Shown here piece after piece: positions 1-7,953 of a DNA stretch of 64,000 nucleotides. Origin of the DNA: WQUF01 sp031549885 (GTDB taxonomy: Bacteria; Bacillota; Clostridia; Clostridiales; Clostridiaceae); contig JAVBPD010000006.1 in the NCBI GenBank assembly GCA_031549885.1, forward strand, positions 3,642 through 67,641. Direction: 5' to 3'. The translations under genes were made by a program, and so were the position numbers. Under the pieces are notes generated by a model. The model had not been told where the DNA came from, made no database searches, and saw nothing but the letters and a program-made list of their open reading frames with translations. Every line of letters starts with the position of its first letter. Position 1 is the stretch's first letter.

Positions 1-1201
1 TTGAATTAGCGTTTTCTATGCATATTCTAGTTTCTTTATACCAAATTGGGGTATGCTGTAAATAGTAGGATTTTTGCTTTTTAGAGTCGCTCATGCGCTT
101 TAGGCTTTTTTTTGCTCGTGAAAACATTTCTTTTAAAAGAGAAAAAAACTTAAAAGGATAAATAGGCACTGAAACATTTTTAGGTACATAGCCAAATGCA
201 TCGCTCATTAAATCTTCAGTTTTTTTTATGTTATATCCAAATTTTCCTAAAGCTGAATAGATAACGCTTATATTGGTATAACACCTGCCACATATGTTTC
301 CAAACATAAAATAAAAAGGTACCTTTTGGCACTCTAAGTCCATTTCTCTTAAAATGCTAAAAGTAAAAGGGCTCATTACATCAGGTACAGCTTCTGACAC
401 GTTATTGCTTGTCCATAAAGCATCAGTATCAAGGCTTTGATTTACCTCATAATTATCTAAATTAATAGTCTCTAAAGTTGTAATAGGCCTTGCTTGAAGT
501 ATATACAAATTTTTATCACAAACTGCCCATTCTATATCCTCTAATCGGTTAAATATTTTTTCGATTTTTAAAACATCTTTATATATTTTTTTTGAAAATA
601 AAGCAAAATCCTTATCTCCTTGGTATTTTCCATTTAACCTAGATATTTTAAATTCATAGGCGTTATTATCACCTGAGACAAGCTTTTCACCTGCTCCGTG
701 TACAAAATTGCCAATCATATTCACATGGCTTCCCGTAATAGGATCGCATGAAAAAATAACTCCTGACATTTTAGCATTTATTAAAACTTGTACCACAACT
801 GCAATTTTATGATCTTCTTTAATTCCATGAGCTTTGCTATATTCTGATACTCTATTTGAATTTATAGAAGATGCCACTTTTTTAACAGCACTTATTACAT
901 CTTTCTTAGATACATCTAAAATGGTATCAAATTCACCAGCAAAGGATGTGTTTTCTGAATCCTCACATAAAGCAGAAGACCTTACGGCAAATTTTGCACT
1001 GGGAAGTTTTGATAATTTCTCTTCTATTGATTTTATTGCTTCCTCTTTTAATTCATCTTTATTAAAGGCAGTGGACAAAATTACAAACCCTTCCGGAACA
1101 TTTATTCCTAGCTTATACATTTTGCAAAGAGAAGCGCCTTTTCCTCCAGCAAATTGTAAAATATCATCGTTGGTTTCATTAAATAAATAAGCAAAATCCA
1201 T
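1..1201 (-). CDS. PEP synthase / rifampicin phosphotransferase-like dikinase, N-terminal part (runs off left edge)
   Basis: Translating the minus strand from the ATG at 1199-1201 gives 400 uninterrupted codons to the window edge. The N-terminus (LQFAGGKGASLCKMYKLG, then VPEGFV) and the FAVRSSALCEDSENTSFAGE stretch are the ATP-grasp nucleotide-binding signature of the pyruvate-phosphate dikinase N-terminal domain; YILQARPITT closes that domain near residue 250. A following LWTSNNVSEAVPDVMSP segment resembles the linker of PEP synthase and rifampicin phosphotransferase relatives. The phospho-histidine domain would lie outside the window, so substrate cannot be told: pyruvate or an antibiotic are both possible. 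GGAG sits 8 nt upstream, inside the end of the tetR-type gene, 5 nt away, so the two are co-transcribed. Confidence 0.85.
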   Translation of the reverse strand, partial: MDFAYLFNETNDDILQFAGGKGASLCKMYKLGINVPEGFVILSTAFNKDELKEEAIKSIEEKLSKLPSAKFAVRSSALCEDSENTSFAGEFDTILDVSKKDVISAVKKVASSINSNRVSEYSKAHGIKEDHKIAVVVQVLINAKMSGVIFSCDPITGSHVNMIGNFVHGAGEKLVSGDNNAYEFKISRLNGKYQGDKDFALFSKKIYKDVLKIEKIFNRLEDIEWAVCDKNLYILQARPITTLETINLDNYEVNQSLDTDALWTSNNVSEAVPDVMSPFTFSILREMDLECQKVPFYFMFGNICGRCYTNISVIYSALGKFGYNIKKTEDLMSDAFGYVPKNVSVPIYPFKFFSLLKEMFSRAKKSLKRMSDSKKQKSYYLQHTPIWYKETRICIENANS

Positions 1202-1206
1202 CTTTT

Positions 1207-1812
1207 TCACTCCCTATAAAATGCAATTTTTAAAGTTTTAATATATTCATCTATTTCTTTAATATATCGAGGATACTCTTTGTTATAATCTTCTAGTTTT
1301 TTACCTGCCTCTCCTTGCAAATTGCTATATCCCTTAAAGGTAAATAGTATTATATCTATTGCAAGTTTAGGGTTTATTTCAGGTTTGAACAATGATAAGT
1401 TTATATTATTTATTAATTTTTTCTCTGCTTGAATAAATATTTCTTTGTTATCCATACTAATTTTTGAAGCTACAGAAGGGTCTTTTTCATAAAAGGCAGA
1501 AGCTACAAATTCAAAAATGTTTGGATATTTTTTTGTAAGTTCCATTTTAAGAAGTAATAGCTTTTTAAGCCTTTTTAAAATATCTCTTTCTAAAATATCT
1601 ACATGACTATAATAATCTTTTAATATTATTTCCATAGAGTATTCAAATAGAAATAAATATAAATCTTTTTTTGTGCCAAAATAATAAAATAAGAGACCTT
1701 TTGATAAATTAGCTTCTTTAACAATTTTATCAGTGGAGGCTTTTTTGTATCCATTAATTGCAAATTCATTCATAGAAGCAGTTAGAAACAGGTTTCTTTT
1801 ATATTCTTCCAT
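1207..1812 (-). CDS. TetR/AcrR family transcriptional regulator
   Basis: A 201-residue protein with a TetR-type HTH at residues 10-55 (NEFAINGYKKASTDKIVKEA followed by SKGLLFYYFGTKKDLY), the family's usual length. The all-helical C-terminal half would bind an unknown ligand. It is the first gene of a two-gene unit with the dikinase-type enzyme, which it probably controls together with itself: two identical-core palindromes lie in its promoter. Start choice is uncertain. The ATG at 1810-1812 is 25 nt from a perfect AGGAGG (1838-1843), whereas an in-frame ATA at 1828-1830 is 7 nt from it and would add six residues. Confidence 0.9.
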   Translation of the reverse strand: MEEYKRNLFLTASMNEFAINGYKKASTDKIVKEANLSKGLLFYYFGTKKDLYLFLFEYSMEIILKDYYSHVDILERDILKRLKKLLLLKMELTKKYPNIFEFVASAFYEKDPSVASKISMDNKEIFIQAEKKLINNINLSLFKPEINPKLAIDIILFTFKGYSNLQGEAGKKLEDYNKEYPRYIKEIDEYIKTLKIAFYRE

Positions 1813-1851
1813 TGTAAATATTTTGTGTATAATAATACCTCCTTAATGTTA

Positions 1852-1870
1852 ATTGACTAGCTTAGTCAAT
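1852..1870. promoter_or_regulatory. Operator 1, palindrome ATTGACTA-GCT-TAGTCAAT
   Basis: 8-bp inverted repeat with a 3-bp centre. It contains the -35 hexamer TTGACT of the rightward promoter (1853-1858). Its core is the same as operator 2, whose start lies exactly 33 bp further on. Inferred binding site of the adjacent TetR protein. Confidence 0.75.
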
Positions 1871-1881
1871 ACAATTATAGA
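1853..1881 (+). promoter_or_regulatory. Rightward promoter for the YcxB-like gene
   Basis: TTGACT at 1853-1858, 17-bp spacer, TATAGA at 1876-1881. The -35 lies inside operator 1, so a bound repressor would block it. Confidence 0.65.
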
Positions 1882-1902
1882 TTTGTTGACTAACTTAGTC
1901 AA
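1874..1902 (-). promoter_or_regulatory. Leftward promoter for the tetR-type gene and dikinase gene
   Basis: On the minus strand TTGACT (1897-1902), 17-bp spacer and a perfect TATAAT (1874-1879). The -35 lies inside operator 2, and the -10 overlaps the rightward -10. Confidence 0.75.
1886..1902. promoter_or_regulatory. Operator 2, palindrome TTGACTA-ACT-TAGTCAA
   Basis: 7-bp inverted repeat with a 3-bp centre, matching operator 1 at all but the centre. It covers the -35 of the leftward promoter. Two copies three helical turns apart suggest cooperative binding by two dimers. Confidence 0.75.
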
Positions 1903-1978
1903 TATATTTAAAAAGTATTTTTATAATTTAGGCATATATTTAAAAAATATTTGTAAAAATATAAGGAAGGTGAGTATT

Positions 1979-2221
1979 ATGATTTTATTTAATGAACGTG
2001 GTATTAGAACTACATCTGATGATGGAAATGAAAAACATTTTTTTAGGTGGGACAAAGTATCTAATGTGCTTGTTTTAGATAATTATTATATTTTTGTGGT
2101 ATCACCTGATATTAGCATTTACTTTAATAAAAAAGATTTACCTGTTGATGATGAATATTTTATAGAAAATGTAAGTGAATATGTATCAAAAGAAAAAATT
2201 GTTTATGGGGATTTGAGATAA
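1979..2221 (+). CDS. Small YcxB-like C-terminal domain protein
   Basis: An 80-residue soluble protein starting at the ATG at 1979, which has GGAAGGTGAG 5 nt upstream; a longer reading from 1853 would translate the operator and promoter, so I reject it. The pattern of a short beta-rich segment with RWDKVSNVLVLDNYYIFVV and a polar C-terminus resembles the cytoplasmic end of YcxB-family proteins, which normally carry two preceding membrane segments absent here. It is divergent from the tetR-type gene and shares its operators, so the same ligand probably induces it. Function unknown. Confidence 0.7.
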   Translation: MILFNERGIRTTSDDGNEKHFFRWDKVSNVLVLDNYYIFVVSPDISIYFNKKDLPVDDEYFIENVSEYVSKEKIVYGDLR

Positions 2222-2409
2222 ATAGTTTAAAACTATATGAAATCGTTATATTATTATAATATAGAGCATATCTGTGCTTTAACATATAAATGATGCCATG
2301 AAATAGAGTATAATTACATGGTTATAATATATTATGAAAAAATAATAATTTAATAATTTTTTTATAATTTTAAATTTAAATTGGATTTTTAGGGAGTGTA
2401 AGTGTAATA

Positions 2410-3096
2410 GTGGAGGAAGAGAGTTTAATAGAGAAATTTGATATGCTTAAGAAAATTGAAGAAAATGTTGAATTTAGCGATAGATTTTCAGATGAGGAAT
2501 TTGATATTTTAAAATTATACGCAAAGGATAAGAACTATATTATTAGATCAGAAGTTGCCAGGATTTTAGTGAATTCTACTTGTCCTCGAGATGAAAGCAT
2601 TTTACTTAAGCTATCTAGAGATAAAAAGCATTTAGTAAGGGCTGAAGCATGTGATTCATTAAGTGTAAGCATGTCTAAAAATGCGATTAAAGTATTAATT
2701 AATGCTTTAAGGAAAGAAAAAAGCGGCATGGTTAGAGCATATGCTATACATTCATTAGGATGCATATCAAAAAAATTGAAACTTGAAAAAGAAATAAAAT
2801 CATTAATAAAACAAGTTCTTAAAAAAGAAAGTTCAAATCTTGTAAAGATAAGCGCTTATAAAGTTTTGTATTCTTTAAATGATAATGATAGAGAATATTT
2901 ATATCATCTAATTCGTAAATTGAAATCAAAAAAATATCAAAATAGATGTGCTGTAATTAATTGTTTAGATGAAATATTAAATCAAGGAAACAAAGAAACA
3001 TATGAGATCATCAAAGAAACATTGCTATCTCATTTAGAAATCGAAAAAAATCCATTAGTCATATCTCTTATAGATAATATACTAAAGAAATTATAA
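2410..3096 (+). CDS. HEAT-repeat domain protein
   Basis: 228 residues starting at GTG 2410, preceded by AGGGAGTG. From about residue 35 the sequence is a run of paired helices of 30-35 residues (for example IIRSEVARILVNST, LVRAEACDSLSVSM, MVRAYAIHSLGCIS), the HEAT/PBS-lyase repeat pattern, about five units. Such solenoids are protein-binding scaffolds; no catalytic motif is visible. The gene stands alone between its own AT-rich upstream region and a terminator, so context gives no partner. No signal peptide or membrane segment, so presumably cytoplasmic. Confidence 0.75.
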   Translation: MEEESLIEKFDMLKKIEENVEFSDRFSDEEFDILKLYAKDKNYIIRSEVARILVNSTCPRDESILLKLSRDKKHLVRAEACDSLSVSMSKNAIKVLINALRKEKSGMVRAYAIHSLGCISKKLKLEKEIKSLIKQVLKKESSNLVKISAYKVLYSLNDNDREYLYHLIRKLKSKKYQNRCAVINCLDEILNQGNKETYEIIKETLLSHLEIEKNPLVISLIDNILKKL

Positions 3097-3125
3097 AGAA
3101 GCAGATCTTTTCTTGCTTCTTTTTA
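3097..3125 (+). terminator. Terminator after the HEAT-repeat gene
   Basis: AGAAGCA (3097-3103) pairs with TGCTTCT (3114-3120) and a T-rich tail follows. Confidence 0.7.
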
Positions 3126-3207
3126 TTTTTAAGTACATATTTGTAGAAATATGATGAATAATATATTAGAATAATTAATTTATAAAACAAAAGTTTATGA
3201 GGTAGTT

Positions 3208-6105
3208 ATGGATGAAAATAATAAAGATTATAAAAGTATTATTGAAAATAAATTTTTAACTAAAGAAGAGCATTTGACTAAAGGTAATAGTGAGTTTATT
3301 GAATATTTAAGAAGGTTTTTTTTTATAAGATTTATTTTAAGCTTAAGGAATAAGAGATATTTAAAAAGTGAAATTATAAATAATCATGAGATTACATCTA
3401 GCAATAAATTTTACAAAGATAAAGCTGCAGCAAAATTAAGCAGTGGACTTATTTACAATATATTGTCTCCTATTATTGCCATTATCATATTATGTTTTAT
3501 TTATTCTATAAAAGGAATATATCCATTTGGAGAAAATTCTATTATATGGGGGGACCTAGGCCAAGGCACCGTAAAATTATATTATCATATGTATGATGTG
3601 CTTCATGGAACCAAAAGCTTTTTCTATAATTTCAATATTTCAAGTGGTGCAAACATGTATGGCACAAGTACATTTATGGGACTTCTTAGCCCTATTTCTT
3701 GGATTATTGCTTTATTTAAAAGGGAAGAAATAGTTCATGCAATATCTTATTTGCTGATTATTAGATGTGCTTTATCTGCTTTTACTGCTTCAATATTTTT
3801 TAAAAAGATATTTAAGTCTATGGCTTTACATATAAATGTTGGACTCTCTTTAATGTATGCTTTTTCTGCATATAACCTAACTCAATATACTAATATGATG
3901 TGGCTTGATATTGTAATTTGGTTTCCACTTCTTGTTTTATCTGCAAAGATAATGCTTGATAAGCATATTTTAAGATGGTATATTATTATGCTTTCAATAT
4001 GTTTAATTAGCTGTTTTTATATTGGCTTTATGGTTTTGCTTTTTATATTTTTTTCATCAATAACTTATATTTACTGTTATTTATCCTATTGTAAAATGAA
4101 AAGAGCATTTTCTGTATTTTATCTTATTGTTGGAACTGTTGCATCTTTATTTATTTCAGCTTTTGTTATTATTCCATCTTACATTCAAATAAAGGATTCA
4201 TCAAGATCACAAAGCTTTAATTATAAATCTATAATTGGAGTTTTTGAAGGGCCAACACAGTATAAGCTATTGTTTTTTATATTTACTGCGCTTCCAGTAG
4301 TTATGTTGATTATTTTAATACATATGTACAATAAACATAAAAGATTTGTATGGTTTATTTTTTTATCTTTATTTTGCACTGTTATTCAAGCGTTTGTAGA
4401 AAGTATTAATTTAATGTGGCACACTGGAAGTTATAATGCTTTTCCATACAGATATGCATTTATACCAATTTTTTTAATGCTCATAGCTTGTGGTTATATA
4501 TTAGTAAATGAAAATAAACCTATTGTGCCAAAGCTTTTTAACAATGATAAGCATTTATATAATTTATTGTTTTTAACGCTTATAATTATTCCTGTTATAT
4601 ATGCAATGCTATTAATAAATAAACATTTTACTGATATTAATAAATCAATTGACTCCCTTTTTATGAATGATTTTTTTATTTCAAGGTTTTTATTAGTATT
4701 TTTATTGTTTGCTATTAGCTATAGGATGTTGTTATTTTTGCAAAGAAGTAAATTGTTTCCTGTAGTATTTTTATCTGTTATTATTGTTGAATTAATAGCC
4801 CACAGCATTATATTTATAGGAATTCCAACTGAAAATGTCGGTATTGAAAAAAAAGATGTGTATTTTCAAATAGAAGAAGCTGTAAAGCTTGAGAATGATA
4901 ATGATCCTATAACTCGTATAAAAGATAGGGATAGGCTCATGAGTGACAATTATCCACTAGTTTTAGATAGGCCTAGCATTTCAGGGTGGATGCATATTAT
5001 ATCGCCAGAGGAACAAAATAGCTTAAATAAATTGGGATATACAAGTTTATTTACTAGAACTATAGATACTGGTGGCACTATTTTTTCTGATACATTATTG
5101 GGAATTGGCAGGGTTATTAGCAGGTTAAATATGGATAAAGCTGTTGCGACTTTAGTAAAAGATTCAAGTGTGCCAACTGAAAACAAGGATTTTTACGAAG
5201 ATATTCACATTTATGATTATAATCATAAATTGCCATTTTGCAAGGTTATACCAAATACAGTTAAGCAGTTTAATATTGAGAACTCTGCCTCTGCAATAGC
5301 AAATCAAAATAATTTATATTCCTCTATAACTTGTGAAAAAAAACCGCTCATTAACGTAGCAAATGTGGTTAAGGTTGAAAACAACAATTCTATTTTTTAT
5401 GTGGATGTTGAAAGTGAATCTATGCTATATCTTGACGCCATGGGATATAAAAAAGCTTTTAATATTTTTGTAAATGACGAGGCTTTAACTCTTCCCTTTT
5501 TATCAAATAGAGAAAATAAATTCTATCCTCAAGGTTGGCAAAACGGATTAGTTGAACTTGGAGTTTTTAAAAATCAAACAGTTAAAGTAGCTTTAAGCGA
5601 ACCAGATATTAATTTTTCAAAATCAATATATTGCTTAAATTTAAGCGACTATGAAAGATATATAAATAAAATAAAGGAATCAAATGCTACAATTTCTTAT
5701 AATGGTCGGTTTATGAATGTTAAGGCTATATCAAATAAAGATGATGAATGTGTATTTTTACCTATTACTTATGACAAAGGGTGGAAATGCATATTAAATG
5801 GAAAAAGCGCTCCAGTGTATAAAGCAGCAGGATATTTTATGATGGTTGAATTAAATAAAGGAGAAAATAATTTAAAATTTACATTTATGCCTTCTTATTT
5901 TATGCCTTCGCTTTTAATAAGCATAGGAACATTGCTAGCCATAGCTGCAATATACGTTAAAAATAAAATAAATCCAATAAAGTATAAAGATTATATAATA
6001 TTTGGAACATATTATATATACCACTTTATATATTTTATAGGTTTTTTATTGATATATATAATACCAATTTTATATTTAATGCATCATCTTATAAAAAAAG
6101 TATGA
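3208..6105 (+). CDS. yfhO: YfhO family multi-pass membrane protein
   Basis: 965 residues, ATG at 3208 with GAGGTAG upstream. After a basic cytoplasmic N-terminus (about 85 residues) come a dozen or so hydrophobic segments. The first outer loop carries GDLGQGTVKLYYHMYDVLHG and GANMYGTSTFMGLLSPISW, the conserved region of the YfhO/GT-C family. A soluble extracytoplasmic part of about 350 residues follows, then a C-terminal membrane pair (SLLISIGTLLAIAAIYV). In Bacillus and Listeria, YfhO relatives transfer sugars onto lipoteichoic acid at the outer membrane face; the same role is inferred here. It is a single gene closed by a bidirectional terminator. Confidence 0.85.
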   Translation: MDENNKDYKSIIENKFLTKEEHLTKGNSEFIEYLRRFFFIRFILSLRNKRYLKSEIINNHEITSSNKFYKDKAAAKLSSGLIYNILSPIIAIIILCFIYSIKGIYPFGENSIIWGDLGQGTVKLYYHMYDVLHGTKSFFYNFNISSGANMYGTSTFMGLLSPISWIIALFKREEIVHAISYLLIIRCALSAFTASIFFKKIFKSMALHINVGLSLMYAFSAYNLTQYTNMMWLDIVIWFPLLVLSAKIMLDKHILRWYIIMLSICLISCFYIGFMVLLFIFFSSITYIYCYLSYCKMKRAFSVFYLIVGTVASLFISAFVIIPSYIQIKDSSRSQSFNYKSIIGVFEGPTQYKLLFFIFTALPVVMLIILIHMYNKHKRFVWFIFLSLFCTVIQAFVESINLMWHTGSYNAFPYRYAFIPIFLMLIACGYILVNENKPIVPKLFNNDKHLYNLLFLTLIIIPVIYAMLLINKHFTDINKSIDSLFMNDFFISRFLLVFLLFAISYRMLLFLQRSKLFPVVFLSVIIVELIAHSIIFIGIPTENVGIEKKDVYFQIEEAVKLENDNDPITRIKDRDRLMSDNYPLVLDRPSISGWMHIISPEEQNSLNKLGYTSLFTRTIDTGGTIFSDTLLGIGRVISRLNMDKAVATLVKDSSVPTENKDFYEDIHIYDYNHKLPFCKVIPNTVKQFNIENSASAIANQNNLYSSITCEKKPLINVANVVKVENNNSIFYVDVESESMLYLDAMGYKKAFNIFVNDEALTLPFLSNRENKFYPQGWQNGLVELGVFKNQTVKVALSEPDINFSKSIYCLNLSDYERYINKIKESNATISYNGRFMNVKAISNKDDECVFLPITYDKGWKCILNGKSAPVYKAAGYFMMVELNKGENNLKFTFMPSYFMPSLLISIGTLLAIAAIYVKNKINPIKYKDYIIFGTYYIYHFIYFIGFLLIYIIPILYLMHHLIKKV

Positions 6106-6127
6106 CTAAGGCTTAAGCTTTAGTCAT
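6102..6127. terminator. Bidirectional terminator between yfhO and the CPBP gene
   Basis: 11-bp stem ATGACTAAGGC / GCTTTAGTCAT with loop TTAA and one G-U pair. T runs follow on both strands, and the stop codons of both convergent genes lie inside the stem. Confidence 0.85.
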
Positions 6128-7010
6128 TTTTTATATTAATGCTCCATAAATTCTCATCTTCTTCTTTACTTAATAACAAAAAAAATATAATTAATATAGA
6201 TACTATTAATGTTGTAATTAAACCGCCTTCAGCTCCAAAATCTCCACCAGTTAACAGCTTATTTCCATCAATAATATTATTTATAATGCTATAAGGCTCT
6301 GTACCACTTACATTAAGTCCAAACACATTTCCTTGAAAAAAATTCCATGTTATATGAAATCCAATAGGCATCCATAAAGATCCTCTCTTATAGAACATCA
6401 AAGAAAATAAAACACCTACTACAAAAATATTAAGAATACCTATAAATCCTACATTTGGATTAAACAGATGCAAAAAAGAGAAAACAATCGATGGTATAAA
6501 AATGATGGCATATATATTTCTCGTTCGTTTTAGGACAGACATAAAATATCCTCTTGTAAACATTTCTTCCCATATGCCCACTGAAATATAAAAAATTAAA
6601 TATAATATATATTCTGGAGTGTGTATTATTGAAAAATTTACATTTGCAATTGAAAGTTGATTTGTAAATAAAAGTACAACATATACAAATGAAATGGAAA
6701 ATAATCCCATAACAAGCCCTAGTGTAAGGTCTAGAAATTTGCCTTTATGTGTAAACCCTAAATTAACAAAACTTTCTTTATGATAGCCCTTCCAAATTAT
6801 GAGCAAAGCCACAATATAAATATATTCTGAGATTATTCTCACAGATAAGTAAAAATAACGAAAACTGGTTTCGATTTCTTTATTAACTATAAGAATTACA
6901 GATAAAATAAAACCTATTATAAACTGAAGTCCAAATAATATCACAAGAGATACCCAAAGTATGTCCCAGCCCGATCTTATTTCACCATATTTGTTTCTTA
7001 AAATTTTCAT
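6120..7010 (-). CDS. CPBP family intramembrane glutamic endopeptidase
   Basis: 296 residues with about eight hydrophobic segments. The three family motifs are present: WEEMFTRGYF (EExxxR, near residue 150), FSFLHLFNP (FxxxH) and HITWNFF (HxxxN). These glutamates and histidines form the intramembrane active site of the Rce1/Abi family, which in Gram-positives is linked to peptide maturation or self-immunity. The ATG at 7008-7010 is preferred because GAGGTG sits 9 nt before it; the GTG at 7022 is part of that same ribosome binding site. No bacteriocin-like gene is next to it, so the substrate is unknown. Confidence 0.88.
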   Translation of the reverse strand: MKILRNKYGEIRSGWDILWVSLVILFGLQFIIGFILSVILIVNKEIETSFRYFYLSVRIISEYIYIVALLIIWKGYHKESFVNLGFTHKGKFLDLTLGLVMGLFSISFVYVVLLFTNQLSIANVNFSIIHTPEYILYLIFYISVGIWEEMFTRGYFMSVLKRTRNIYAIIFIPSIVFSFLHLFNPNVGFIGILNIFVVGVLFSLMFYKRGSLWMPIGFHITWNFFQGNVFGLNVSGTEPYSIINNIIDGNKLLTGGDFGAEGGLITTLIVSILIIFFLLLSKEEDENLWSINIKND

Positions 7011-7153
7011 CAAAAAATTCACCTCAAATAGTATTATACAATAAAAAAAATCTTTCCCAAATAAAATATATAATAAAGTATATTATGCTTCATGTAAAAG
7101 TTTTTAGTTGTGCTATAATTAATTAAATCTTAAACTACAGAAAGGAAATTTTT

Positions 7154-7942
7154 ATGAAATTATTTGTGTGTATTAAACAAGTACCAGGAACCACTAAGGT
7201 AGATATGGATGAAGAAAAGGGCGTGCTTAAAAGAAGCCTGGTAGAAGCAAAAATGAATCCTTATGATCTTGTTGCAATAGAAGCTGCTTTAAGATTAAAA
7301 GAAGAAAAAGGCGGCAGCGTCACAGCTATTTCAATGGGACCACCTCAAGCAGAAGAAGTAATTAAAGAAGCATTTATGATGGGAGTGGATTTTGGCGTTT
7401 TAATATCTGACATGGCTTTTGCAGGCTCTGATGTGCTTGCTACAAGCTTAACTTTAAGCGAAGGAATAAAGCTTTTAGGAGATTTTGATATTATATTTTG
7501 CGGCAAGCAAACTACAGATGGTGATACAGCTCAAGTTGGACCTGAAGTTTCAGAAATCCTAGATATTCCTCATGTATCTAATGTTATAGAGATTTTAGAA
7601 GTTAATGAAAAATCCATAAAGGTTAAAATTGACACTTCCGATATGATCTTAATACAAGAAGTTAGCTTTCCATGTTTAATAGCCCTAGATAAAGATATCT
7701 ACACTCCAAGGCTCCCTTCTTATAAAATAAAAAGAAATATGAAAGATAAAAAGCCTCAATATATGACCCTTTCTGATTTTTCAAATAAAAATATAATTAA
7801 TTTTGGATTAAAAGGTTCTCCAACCCAGGTTGAAAGGATATTTAAGCCTGAAGATAAACTTGAAAAAGTTATTGTGAATTTATCTAGTGAAGAAAATGCT
7901 GAATTTATTTTTAATAAGTTAAAGCAGCTTAAAGTGATTTAG
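7154..7942 (+). CDS. etfB: Electron transfer flavoprotein beta subunit (LctB-like)
   Basis: 262 residues, AAAGGAAA ribosome binding site. The N-terminus MKLFVCIKQVPGTTKVDMDE and the FCGKQTTDGDTAQVGPEVSEIL stretch are the adenine-nucleotide-binding fold of EtfB; in bifurcating Etfs this subunit carries the FAD that splits electrons and the NADH site. It is followed after 11 nt by etfA, then by an FAD-dependent dehydrogenase. That order matches lctB-lctC-lctD of Acetobacterium woodii, whose complex couples lactate oxidation by NAD to oxidation of reduced ferredoxin. The lactate assignment is by gene order and family, not by a substrate residue. Confidence 0.93.
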   Translation: MKLFVCIKQVPGTTKVDMDEEKGVLKRSLVEAKMNPYDLVAIEAALRLKEEKGGSVTAISMGPPQAEEVIKEAFMMGVDFGVLISDMAFAGSDVLATSLTLSEGIKLLGDFDIIFCGKQTTDGDTAQVGPEVSEILDIPHVSNVIEILEVNEKSIKVKIDTSDMILIQEVSFPCLIALDKDIYTPRLPSYKIKRNMKDKKPQYMTLSDFSNKNIINFGLKGSPTQVERIFKPEDKLEKVIVNLSSEENAEFIFNKLKQLKVI

Positions 7943-7953
7943 AGGTGATTTGT

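Noticed and set aside
834..1190. 118-codon plus-strand open frame at the left end
   Set aside because: It is antisense to the dikinase-type gene, whose minus-strand translation is uninterrupted and carries clear family motifs.
1853..1978. N-terminal extension of the YcxB-like gene
   Set aside because: It would translate the operator and promoter region; a proper ribosome binding site precedes the ATG at 1979.
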